Shown piece after piece: positions 8,286 to 16,091 of a DNA stretch of 30,706 nt. The stretch lies in assembly GCA_964456625.1 (NCBI GenBank), contig CAYWBO010000029.1, forward strand, positions 1 to 30,706, given 5' to 3'. The notes below the pieces were generated by a model. It searched no databases. It saw only the letters and a program-made list of their open reading frames with translations, and had not been told where the DNA came from. Numbering within the stretch: the stretch's first letter is position 1; each line of letters begins with the position of its first letter. A program made the translations under genes and the position numbers. This stretch comes from Sulfidibacterium sp964456625. Lineage in GTDB: Bacteria > Bacteroidota > Bacteroidia > Bacteroidales > F082.

Positions 8286-8578
8286 TAGGTTGGATTAAAA
8301 ATAAAAAACCCGCTTTTGCCCTGTTTTATGGGTATTCTCGTATCAATTAAACAATATATGATTGATAATGAGTGGTTTTGTTCTTGTATGTTAAAACATC
8401 TTAAGAACGTTAAAAAATATTAAACAGAAGGAAAGAATACAGCGTTAACTACAAAATTATTTATTTTTATATTCCTGATAAACAGGAATATATGGCTTGA
8501 TTTGTTTGCTGCTTACGGATAAAAAAAGCCCCGTAAAACCAGTGTCTTACGGGGCGTCAGATGATTACTTTTTAGTGT
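8286..8578. other. Intergenic region with terminator, no gene
   Basis: AT-rich sequence between the esterase gene and the NEW3 promoter. Apart from the esterase terminator at 8521-8555 no ORF or RNA gene is seen. Confidence 0.6.
8521..8555 (-). terminator. Intrinsic terminator of the carboxylesterase gene
   Basis: On the minus strand GCCCCGTAA (8555-8547) pairs perfectly with TTACGGGGC (8536-8528) and is followed by seven T. It starts 24 bp after the esterase stop. Confidence 0.9.
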
Positions 8579-10213
8579 TTATCGTTTATTATAAATCTTA
8601 CCCAGCAACAAAAACCGCTTATCATTTTCTGCTTTCACGGCCTTTGACCCCTGCTTTATTACCATAATTGATGGATGAGAATCCTCAGGTGCGGCTGCCG
8701 GCCACTCAGGAAGATCTTTTCCGTTAGGATCACCCGTTTTTATAAAGTTGGCAAAATAAGTTTCCATTGTGTCCGATACAGCATAATCCTTTTTCTTCCA
8801 TGCATACCAGGGAGAAAGATATAGATTGCCCAGGCAATATTCAATTTCCTGAGAATGAGCAGCGCCGATGGGTTTTGGCATGGCTGGTGCGTTTTTGTCT
8901 TTTTTCATGACGCCGCCGGCAAGTCCGGGTGTAAGGTTTGCATCGGCCAACGGAGGCCGGGCATTATCGAACAGATAACGGTAAACAGGTTTCGGGCTGT
9001 TTTTTCTCTGCAAGTCGAACCATTTCCAGGTGCTATAAACGATAAATCCGTCCGAAGCCAGGTCGGTGGCGGATCTTTCCACCTGTTCTTTGGTCTGGTG
9101 CGGGTAGGCTTTAAGTATTTCCTTATAGTTGTGCGGGAAGGAGGCCTTTACTCTTTCGATGAAATTCTTTTTGGTATAGGGTTTCCCGGCCATAAATGCC
9201 AGCCCGGTCATTTCTGCCGAATTCCAACCCACCAGTAAAGGGATCTGGGCCTGTTCTTTTGCATTATAGATCTCAGGCAATGATTTGGGAAGGAAATACC
9301 CATCAATGCAAATGGGGAATCCGAACCTTCTGGATTTGGTATAGAGTTCCAGCAACTTTTTAGCGCTCAACGCACGCAATTCCTTGATCGTAGGATAACC
9401 AATCTGTTTTGCAAAATCGGCTCCGATTTTTTCAGCCTGTGCAAGAGGTACCGGTGCCAGGGTAGGGTTGATACCGGCACCGCTTTCTCCGATGGCGCCG
9501 GCGATCATATTTTTAGACAACGGCGATGCCATTTGTTCGCTCACGGAAATCGAACCGGCTGATTCTCCGCCGATGGTGATCTTGTTGGGATCTCCGCCAA
9601 AAGCAGCAATATTTTGGTGTACCCATTCCAATGCTGCATTTTGATCGAGAAGGCCATAGTTTCCAGAGGCTTTATAGGGCGATTCAGCGCTGAGTTCGGG
9701 ATCGGCGAAAAAGCCGAAAATATTGAGACGGTAATTTGCCGTGATGACCACAATGCCTTTTTGCGCCAGGCTGGCACCATCATATCGCGGTTCATCACTG
9801 GCGCCTGCAACGAAGCCGCCCCCGTAAAAGTACAGCAATACGGGAAGCCCTTGTGTCCCTTTTTTTTCCGGAGCCCATACATTCAGATATAAACAGTTTT
9901 CACTCATGGAATCTGAGCGGAAGTGCATATCGCCAAACACATTGGTCTGCATCGGACGGGGCCCGAACTTCTTCGTCATCAAAACACCTTTCCAGTTGTC
10001 AAGGGGTTGTGGCGCTTTCCATCGGAGATTGCCCACGGGCGGTTTGGCAAAAGGGATACCGAAATATTCCTGCAATCCGGTTGCAGTGTCGTTAATACCC
10101 TCTATGGTGCCGTTGGCAACCTTTACCTGAGGAGCAAGGTTTTGTTTTTTCTGGGTTGTGCATGAGTAGACTATGAAGCAGAAGCCCAAAGCCAAAATTG
10201 TAAATTTTTTCAT
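8579..10213 (-). CDS. Type-B carboxylesterase, lipoprotein
   Basis: This 544 aa alpha/beta-hydrolase belongs to the carboxylesterase/cholinesterase (PnbA-like) family. The start at 10213 (MKKFTILALGFCFIVYSCTT) gives a lipoprotein signal with Cys18; the frame is open further to 10390 but the extra residues fit no signal and would begin upstream of the likely promoter at 10329. Active-site features are the oxyanion-hole motif YGGGFVAG (130-137), nucleophile elbow GGESAGS with Ser218, a probable acid Glu334 in NSAEMTG, and His453 in AAHSQEIEY. It hydrolyses carboxylic esters; the natural substrate is unknown. It is expected to be anchored in the envelope, possibly surface exposed. The gene stands alone between its own promoter and terminator. 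Confidence 0.93.
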   Translation of the reverse strand: MKKFTILALGFCFIVYSCTTQKKQNLAPQVKVANGTIEGINDTATGLQEYFGIPFAKPPVGNLRWKAPQPLDNWKGVLMTKKFGPRPMQTNVFGDMHFRSDSMSENCLYLNVWAPEKKGTQGLPVLLYFYGGGFVAGASDEPRYDGASLAQKGIVVITANYRLNIFGFFADPELSAESPYKASGNYGLLDQNAALEWVHQNIAAFGGDPNKITIGGESAGSISVSEQMASPLSKNMIAGAIGESGAGINPTLAPVPLAQAEKIGADFAKQIGYPTIKELRALSAKKLLELYTKSRRFGFPICIDGYFLPKSLPEIYNAKEQAQIPLLVGWNSAEMTGLAFMAGKPYTKKNFIERVKASFPHNYKEILKAYPHQTKEQVERSATDLASDGFIVYSTWKWFDLQRKNSPKPVYRYLFDNARPPLADANLTPGLAGGVMKKDKNAPAMPKPIGAAHSQEIEYCLGNLYLSPWYAWKKKDYAVSDTMETYFANFIKTGDPNGKDLPEWPAAAPEDSHPSIMVIKQGSKAVKAENDKRFLLLGKIYNKR

Positions 10214-10328
10214 GATTTTAATGTAATTATTATTGATTTCTGTTTGAAAGTTGCCATTCTGAAATATGAAAAATAACTTCCCTGCCAGTAAAACCTGATT
10301 CGGTAGGTGTCTTTTATACAATAAGTAA

Positions 10329-10336
10329 CAAATATA
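10329..10336 (-). promoter_or_regulatory. -7 promoter element of the carboxylesterase gene
   Basis: The minus strand reads TATATTTG (TAnnTTTG). Transcription would start near 10322, leaving a leader of about 110 nt before the ATG at 10213. Confidence 0.5.
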
Positions 10337-10414
10337 GAATTTTTTAGCATATAAGAAGAGATTCGTCAGGTGATTTTTGCAGATATTCAAGAGAATTCAA
10401 TCCCAGTAAAGGTT

Positions 10415-10432
10415 ACATCATTTTTATGATGT
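10415..10432. repeat. Short perfect inverted repeat upstream of the esterase promoter
   Basis: ACATCAT and ATGATGT are separated by TTTT. It lies about 80 bp upstream of the esterase -7 element and after the terminator of the protease gene; it may be an operator or just a weak hairpin. Confidence 0.35.
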
Positions 10433-10443
10433 TCTCATAAAAT

Positions 10444-10474
10444 GAAAAGGGGAGCCTTTCTGGCTCCCCTTTTC
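10444..10474 (-). terminator. Intrinsic terminator of the tricorn-like protease gene
   Basis: GAAAAGGGGAGCC and GGCTCCCCTTTTC form a perfect 13 bp stem with a 5 nt loop. On the minus strand the 3' arm ends in TTTTC and continues ATTTTATG. It begins 21 bp after the stop codon at 10496. Confidence 0.9.
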
Positions 10475-10495
10475 AGGTTTAATATAAACCGCGGT

Positions 10496-13400
10496 TTATT
10501 TGTTTTTGCTGGTTTCCCGTAACATTTCCTTTACGGCAGCTTCCAGCTGCGGATCCTGACCCTTCAAAACCTTGTTGTAAGGATTGTCGACCATGATATC
10601 CGGCTCCAGCTGATGATTTTCGGTATAGTGGTGTTCACCCACTCCTTCAGAAGCTATCATCGGGATCCCGAAGATGAGCGTAGGATCGATCTGGCGCTCC
10701 CACCATACGGCAGTGCCGGTTCCCGGTACGGGCATTCCAATCAGTTTGCCAACTTTCAATTCTTTGTAAATATATGGGAACATGAAAGCATCGGAGTAAT
10801 TACTTTGACTGATCAAAACACAGCTGGGTTTGTCCCATTTGTCCATGGATTCGCCGTCAGGCAATAGATGGCCTTGCGGTGCAAATCGCATGTAAAGCTT
10901 TCCGCTCAGGAAAGTCACCAGATGGTCATGTAGCCAACCACCGCCGTTGAAGCGGGTGTCGACGATCAGCGCTTTTTTGTTGAAGTTCTTCCCCAGCACT
11001 TTACCAAAGACCGTACGGTAGCTGCTTTCGTTCATGGCTTCGACGTGGACATATCCCACCTGTCCGTGTGACAGGCTGTCTGTCATCTGTTGTTCGATGT
11101 GAACCCAGCGGTCGTACATCAGCCCCTGTTCTTCTCTTGAAGAGATGGGCTTGATCACTTCATCCCAGGATTTCTTTGTATTCGGATCGTAGAATGACAA
11201 TCTTGTAAAGCTGCCTGCTTTGTGATTCAGCAGCTTTGCCCAGTCGAAATCATTGTTGATCTGAACACCGTCGATCTTTTCGAGAATGTCGCCCTGTTTT
11301 ACTTTGGTTTGTGCATTATCCATCGGTCCACCGGTAATAATGGCTTCCACAACGAGCCCGTTGCCGCCTTTCATTTCGTTGTACAGCATGCCCAGTGAAG
11401 CAGTGCGGTCCGGATTTTTCGGATTGGGATAGTAACGTCCGCCTGTGTGAGACACATCCAGTTCGCCTAACATTTCGCTCAACAGATCCGAGAAATCGTA
11501 ATTGTTGTTGATATAAGGCAGGAACTGTTGGTAGAAGTCATGGTAATATTTCCAGTTAACGCCCTGCAAATTGGGATCGAAGAGTTTTTTTCTGACCTGT
11601 TCCCAGGCGTGGTTGAAAATGTAAGCACGTTCGCCGGCGGGATCCCAATCAAAATTGGCATTAATAGCAAGGGGTTTTGCTCTTCCGTTGGAAAGCGCCA
11701 CCTTGCTGATTCTTCCTCCGGCCAGCACGAAGATATTCTTCCCGGCTTTATCCATTTCAAGACTTCCGCCGCTGCGGGAATTCAGATGAGCCAACACTTT
11801 TGTTTCATGAGTACGGGGTTCTGTTTCCCACAAATTAAATCCTCCTTCATATTTGGCAAGATAATAGAGCTTTTCACCATCTTTAGAAAGAACAAAATCG
11901 CTTAGGATAGATGAATTGATGGTTAGCCTTTTTGTACGACTGTCAAGATTCTTGAGGTTCAGTGTTACAGGTTCTTTCTTTTCGTGTTTGGCTTTGGTAG
12001 TGTCTTTCTTTTGCTCTTCTTTCATCAGATCATAATCTTCTTTGCTCAGATTATAGTTGTCGAATGCTTTTTGGTTGAAGAACATGGCATAAACATCACC
12101 CTGGGCGCCGCGGCTGAGGTTTTTCATCCCTTCACGGTCAGAAACCCAGACCATCATTTTGCCACCCATACCCCATTTGGGTCTGTAGTCATCAAATCCG
12201 CTTAGCGTGAGGTCTTTGCGCTCCCCGCTTCCGTCGGCTTTTACAAGGTCAATATCCGAACGGGCAAAAGATGTTCCTTCATTTGACTGAGCCAGCAGCC
12301 ATTTGCTATCCGGAGCCCATGTGAAATACTGGTCGCCGTCAGCGTAGGAAAAATTCACCCCTGCAGGAATTACCGTAACGGACTTATGAGTCTTTGTATC
12401 GTAAACCTTGAGTATGTTGCGATTTTCCAGGTAGGCTATTTTCTTACCATCAGGAGAATAGAGCGGTTGAAAATCATCCTGATTGTTTTCAACGACAGGG
12501 GAGTTATCAACGATTGTGGAGGCAAAGAAATAAGGCTCTTGATCATTGGCAATGTGTAGCTTGTCAATATTCCAGGTGCCGTTTTTCTCAACGGAATAAA
12601 CAATAGAACGTCCGTCAGGACTAAAGTCGATCATTCTTTCCTGATATGGTGTATTGGTTAGTCTTTTCGTGGTGTGACCATCAGCAGAAGTTGCATAAAT
12701 GTCGCCACGGTAAACAAAAGCCACTTCTTTTCCGTTGGGTGACAGTGCCATTTCGCTGATTTGCCTGTTCGATACAGAGATCGTCTTATTGGATTGCTCG
12801 GCAAAATCGGCCTGAATCGTGATCGGCACTTGTTTGGCTTCCTGGCCCGGAACCATCGTAAGGATGACCCCATCATGTGTAAAGCATAAGGTGTTAGCAT
12901 CTACGGAGTAAGTAAGTCCCCGGATGGGATTTCTTTTGTATTGTGTCAGTTGTTTTGGCTGAGCGGGATCCGACAGGTTGGCCTCAAATACATTCAAGTC
13001 GTTGTCGTTCATTTCGCTCAGATAGTAATAATTGTCGCCTTTGCCCCAAACAGGTTCCATATCGTTTCCCTTGTATGTGGTAAGCTTGGTATATTTATTT
13101 GTTTTAAAATCGTAAGTCCAAATATCACGCGTTACGGAAGCCATTTCGTGTTTCCTTTGTTCACTTTCATAACCTTTCCGGTCCATGAAAATGATCTTGC
13201 TTCCGTTGTGATTATATCTTGCGTATTCTGTTCCTGCTGAGTTGATCATGATGGAACGCCCGCCGTTTACAGGTACCTTATATAATTTCATGAACAACCC
13301 CGGGATCGGGAATCGCACGGAAGTGTAAATATCGCTCCTCGCCGTTCCGAAGATGATGTCTTTATCGTTAACAGAGAAATCAGACGGGATGTCTGCTGCT

Positions 13401-13723
13401 GAATTAAAGGTAAGTCTGGTAGCGGGGCCCCCGCCTGATGACATGACATATACGTCAAAGTTGCCATGACGGTCGGAAGCGAAAGCAATGTATTTGCCAT
13501 TGTGGCTCCATACCGGATAACTTTCGTAATCCGAAGTCATTGTCAGAGGAATAGCGGTTCCTCCCGTTGCCGGGACTTTAAAGATGTCGCCCTTATATTC
13601 GAAGGCAATCCACTGCCCATCGGGTGATATGGCAGGATGCCTGAGCCATTTGGGATGCAGGTCGTTTTGACCGAACACCATCATGGGCACCAAAAGAAGT
13701 AAGAAAAGTACTAAACGCTTCAT
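10496..13723 (-). CDS. Tricorn-like protease, S41 family, secreted
   Basis: This 1075 aa protein starts with a signal peptide (MKRLVLFLLLLVPMMVFGQ). Two beta-propellers follow, made of WD40/PD40-type repeats (HPAISPDGQWIAFEYKG, YPVWSHNGKYIAFASD, FQPLYSPDGKKIAYLE and others), at roughly 20-320 and 320-690. Next comes the C1 region with the Ser-His pair S758-H759 in ELDVSHTGG, a PDZ domain (about 775-855; VKQGDILEKIDGVQINN), and the S41 core with VDTRFNGGGWLHDHL, nucleophile Ser977 in SNYSDAF and Glu1035 in TENHQLEPDI. These match the catalytic tetrad of archaeal tricorn. Tricorn degrades peptides released by larger proteases; here the signal peptide places it in the periplasm or outside. A lysine-rich linker (about 568-585) breaks the second propeller. 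Own promoter and terminator. Confidence 0.93.
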   Translation of the reverse strand: MKRLVLFLLLLVPMMVFGQNDLHPKWLRHPAISPDGQWIAFEYKGDIFKVPATGGTAIPLTMTSDYESYPVWSHNGKYIAFASDRHGNFDVYVMSSGGGPATRLTFNSAADIPSDFSVNDKDIIFGTARSDIYTSVRFPIPGLFMKLYKVPVNGGRSIMINSAGTEYARYNHNGSKIIFMDRKGYESEQRKHEMASVTRDIWTYDFKTNKYTKLTTYKGNDMEPVWGKGDNYYYLSEMNDNDLNVFEANLSDPAQPKQLTQYKRNPIRGLTYSVDANTLCFTHDGVILTMVPGQEAKQVPITIQADFAEQSNKTISVSNRQISEMALSPNGKEVAFVYRGDIYATSADGHTTKRLTNTPYQERMIDFSPDGRSIVYSVEKNGTWNIDKLHIANDQEPYFFASTIVDNSPVVENNQDDFQPLYSPDGKKIAYLENRNILKVYDTKTHKSVTVIPAGVNFSYADGDQYFTWAPDSKWLLAQSNEGTSFARSDIDLVKADGSGERKDLTLSGFDDYRPKWGMGGKMMVWVSDREGMKNLSRGAQGDVYAMFFNQKAFDNYNLSKEDYDLMKEEQKKDTTKAKHEKKEPVTLNLKNLDSRTKRLTINSSILSDFVLSKDGEKLYYLAKYEGGFNLWETEPRTHETKVLAHLNSRSGGSLEMDKAGKNIFVLAGGRISKVALSNGRAKPLAINANFDWDPAGERAYIFNHAWEQVRKKLFDPNLQGVNWKYYHDFYQQFLPYINNNYDFSDLLSEMLGELDVSHTGGRYYPNPKNPDRTASLGMLYNEMKGGNGLVVEAIITGGPMDNAQTKVKQGDILEKIDGVQINNDFDWAKLLNHKAGSFTRLSFYDPNTKKSWDEVIKPISSREEQGLMYDRWVHIEQQMTDSLSHGQVGYVHVEAMNESSYRTVFGKVLGKNFNKKALIVDTRFNGGGWLHDHLVTFLSGKLYMRFAPQGHLLPDGESMDKWDKPSCVLISQSNYSDAFMFPYIYKELKVGKLIGMPVPGTGTAVWWERQIDPTLIFGIPMIASEGVGEHHYTENHQLEPDIMVDNPYNKVLKGQDPQLEAAVKEMLRETSKNK

Positions 13724-13817
13724 AAAAGTATAGATTAAATTAATAAAAGATAATTAAACTGCTGTATGTCCATTCCAGTATCCCGGATGAATTTTTTAAA
13801 ACACTGGTTTGATCTCC

Positions 13818-13825
13818 CAAATATA
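13818..13825 (-). promoter_or_regulatory. -7 promoter element of the tricorn-like protease gene
   Basis: The minus strand reads TATATTTG (TAnnTTTG), about 95 bp before the start codon at 13723. Confidence 0.5.
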
Positions 13826-14273
13826 GAAAATATTTGGAGCTTTAGCGTTTGTTGATCTGAATGTTGTGTTAAATTTTTCTTTATCGTTAACCCTCTATGA
13901 AAATGTTTTTCTTTCTTCTGTCCTGATTTTACTGAAAGACACTGCCGGATGCGGTCCGGATATGTTCATGGGATTGGGAAATTAAAAATCTTTTAATTCA
14001 GCAGATTACAGATATGAAGTGTGATTATTCCCACTCCGGAATGTTTTCGGGATCGGAGAAATCTGTGTTGTGATAACCGATGTAAAATCTTAGATTGACA
14101 AGGGCTTTTGATTTTTTAGTTTTTCGACTAACCTGCTGATTTTCTCGACAAACGGCCCCTTGGCTTCTCGTGTATTGGAACAATGCCGGGAAATCAATAT
14201 CTGGCTCTGTTTTAAATCAGATCAGGATTCAGGAATATGAATGAATAAATTTTCTCTCGGTCGGCAGCGGTTG

Positions 14274-14298
14274 AAAAAAAAGGGACTCAACGGGTCCC
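14274..14298 (-). terminator. Intrinsic terminator of the PLP decarboxylase gene
   Basis: On the minus strand GGGAC (14298-14294) pairs with GTCCC (14286-14282) and is followed by eight T (14281-14274). It starts 13 bp after the stop codon at 14311. Confidence 0.85.
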
Positions 14299-14310
14299 CT
14301 TATTATGCTT

Positions 14311-15768
14311 CTATAGAAGTTCTTTTGCTTTTGTCGTAATCAGTTCCCAGCCCCGATCTACATGCCTCTTTTCCGTTCTGATGCCGGAAATGGCAATTCT
14401 CAGAACCAGCTGATTATTCAATTTTGTATGTGAGATAAAGAGTTCTCCGGTGGCATTGACCACATTCATGAGCTTTTCGTTCAGTGTGTCAAGGTCAGGA
14501 CCGTCATTTATCCCTTCAGGATGAAATCTGAAACAGATCACGCTGAACGGAATCGGTGCTACGATTTCAAAGTTTTTTTCCTTTTCAATTTCCTTCTTTA
14601 GTTCCTGGGTCAGGTCCAGATGTTCCTGGATGCGGTTTTGGATGCCTTCCACCCCAAAATAGCGAATGATAAACCAAAGCTTCAGCGAACGAAATCTTCT
14701 TCCCAACTGGATCCCGTAATCCATATAATTCTGAACCGATGTACCTTCACCGGTTTTTAGATATTCGGCTACAAGCGAAAACGCCCGCTTTAGGGTTTCA
14801 GGTTTTTTTGTGAAAAACACACTTAAGTCGATGGGTGTGAACATCCATTTGTGGGGATTCACCACGATGGAGTCGGCTTTTTCTATTCCTTTAAAGATAT
14901 ACCTCATTTCAGGCAATACGGCAGCAATTCCGCCATAGGCACCGTCCACATGAAGCCAGATATTTTCTTTGATGCAGATGTCTCCGATTTCATCTACCGG
15001 GTCGATGCTGGTAGAAGATGTGGTGCCCACCGTTGCTACCACACAAAACGGGAACCATCCTTTTGCTCTGTCATCATCAATGGCTTTTTGAAGTTCGGCA
15101 GGAATCATTCGAAATTGGTCGTCCACCGGAATTTTACGGATCCCTTCCATACCGATACCTAACGCCAGCGCACCTTTGTCGATGGAAGAATGCGAATGTT
15201 CGGTGCAATACAGCCTTAATCTCGGGACTTCTCCTCTTCCTGCCATGCCTTTCTTTCGGAAGAGAAACTGCGACGCCTGCTCGCGTGCTGCAGCAATGGC
15301 ATGCATGGAACTCACGGAGGCGGTATCGTAAATAATGCCCCAGAAAGCATCCGGAAACCCAAGCATTTGCCTGAACCAATTCAGTGAAGCTTCTTCGAGT
15401 TCAGTGACGGATGGCGATGTTTTCCATAACATGCCGTTTACATTTAGCGCGGCAGAAAACATCTCTGCCAGAATACCGGGTCCGCTGGCCGTGGAGTTGA
15501 AGTAAGCCATAAAATTCGGGTGATTCCAGTGGGTGATGCCCGGCATGATGATTTTATTCATATCCTCGATGATCTTATCGAAGCTTTCCCCGTGTTGCGG
15601 AGGTTGTATCGGAATTTTGGATTTTACATCACCGGGTTTTATCTGCGAAAGTACCGGATATTTTTCGACATCTTTCAGATAATCGGCAATCCAGTCAACC
15701 ACCTGATGTCCGTATTTTCTGAACTCTTCTACCGGCATATCGCCTGTTTTATTTTGGCTGTCTTTCAT
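14311..15768 (-). CDS. Group II pyridoxal-5'-phosphate amino acid decarboxylase (aromatic-L-amino-acid decarboxylase-like)
   Basis: This 485 aa protein has the usual length for the family. Landmarks are the N-terminal EEFRKYGHQVVDWIADYL, the substrate-pocket motif HWNHPNFMAYFNSTASGPGILAEM (from about 80), the cofactor-binding H193 in TEHSHSS, D275 in WLHVDGAYGG and the Schiff-base Lys307 in VVNPHKWMF. Family members decarboxylate aromatic amino acids (Tyr, Trp, Phe, DOPA) to amines; exact substrate cannot be read from the sequence. At 148-155 the protein reads DTASVSSMHA, where many relatives have a TGG-type motif; a DTAS form is, as I recall, found in a bacterial subgroup. It is cytoplasmic and transcribed alone from its own promoter to its own terminator. 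Confidence 0.92.
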   Translation of the reverse strand: MKDSQNKTGDMPVEEFRKYGHQVVDWIADYLKDVEKYPVLSQIKPGDVKSKIPIQPPQHGESFDKIIEDMNKIIMPGITHWNHPNFMAYFNSTASGPGILAEMFSAALNVNGMLWKTSPSVTELEEASLNWFRQMLGFPDAFWGIIYDTASVSSMHAIAAAREQASQFLFRKKGMAGRGEVPRLRLYCTEHSHSSIDKGALALGIGMEGIRKIPVDDQFRMIPAELQKAIDDDRAKGWFPFCVVATVGTTSSTSIDPVDEIGDICIKENIWLHVDGAYGGIAAVLPEMRYIFKGIEKADSIVVNPHKWMFTPIDLSVFFTKKPETLKRAFSLVAEYLKTGEGTSVQNYMDYGIQLGRRFRSLKLWFIIRYFGVEGIQNRIQEHLDLTQELKKEIEKEKNFEIVAPIPFSVICFRFHPEGINDGPDLDTLNEKLMNVVNATGELFISHTKLNNQLVLRIAISGIRTEKRHVDRGWELITTKAKELL

Positions 15769-15806
15769 GTTTTTGGGTTTATGGTATTATCTTGATACAG
15801 GTTCTA

Positions 15807-15814
15807 CAAAGTTA
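15807..15814 (-). promoter_or_regulatory. -7 promoter element of the PLP decarboxylase gene
   Basis: The minus strand reads TAACTTTG (TAnnTTTG) with TTTCG about 20 bp upstream as a -33-like element. It is 39 bp before the ATG at 15768. Confidence 0.55.
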
Positions 15815-15868
15815 AAAGAAGATTTTAGAGTGAACGAAAGGGTTTCTCATTAAATTACAGTCTAAAAT

Positions 15869-15876
15869 TAAATTTG
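15869..15876 (+). promoter_or_regulatory. -7 promoter element of the small lipoprotein gene
   Basis: TAAATTTG (TAnnTTTG) lies 31 bp before the ATG at 15907 and is divergent from the decarboxylase promoter. Confidence 0.5.
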
Positions 15877-15906
15877 TGATTCATCGTAAAATTTAAGGAT
15901 ACGACT

Positions 15907-16032
15907 ATGAAAAGAGTACTTTTCTCAACGATTGTCCTGACCGTCATTTTGTTTTCCTGCAATTTGAACAGTAGGAGAAATACAAAGGAACGAAACAACG
16001 GTATTCACATATTTTCAGACTGCTTAGGATAA
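15907..16032 (+). CDS. Small predicted lipoprotein, 41 aa
   Basis: An ATG frame starts MKRVLFSTIVLTVILFSCNL, a compact lipoprotein signal with a lipobox ending at Cys18, and continues for only 23 more polar residues to a TAA at 16030. A TAAATTTG promoter element stands 31 bp upstream, which supports expression. The mature peptide would be about 24 residues, so it could be a true micro-lipoprotein, a toxin-like peptide, or the remnant of a longer gene truncated by mutation. The DUF5686 gene begins 59 bp downstream on the same strand with its own promoter element. Confidence 0.5.
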   Translation: MKRVLFSTIVLTVILFSCNLNSRRNTKERNNGIHIFSDCLG

Positions 16033-16059
16033 TTTAACATGGCAAAACAGGGGATTTCT

Positions 16060-16067
16060 TAAATTTG
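16060..16067 (+). promoter_or_regulatory. -7 promoter element of the DUF5686 gene
   Basis: TAAATTTG (TAnnTTTG) lies 24 bp before the ATG at 16092; predicted leader of about 18 nt. Confidence 0.55.
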
Positions 16068-16091
16068 AATTGAATTCTGAATCAACAATCT

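Larger units (their letters stand above)
13724..14310. other. 587 bp intergenic region: promoter, terminator, otherwise no clear gene
   Basis: It contains the protease promoter (13818-13825) and the terminator of the decarboxylase gene (14274-14298). Between them the minus strand has two overlapping open frames without a start codon: one of about 63 codons ending at 14025 (last residues HNTDFSDPENIPEWE) and a neighbouring one ending ...VEKLKNQKPLSI. Their composition looks protein-like, so a decayed gene is possible, but I recognise no family. Confidence 0.4.

Noticed and set aside
8318..8340. Weak hairpin upstream of the NEW3 promoter
   Set aside because: Only a 4 bp GC stem with a long loop; the true esterase terminator is at 8521-8555.
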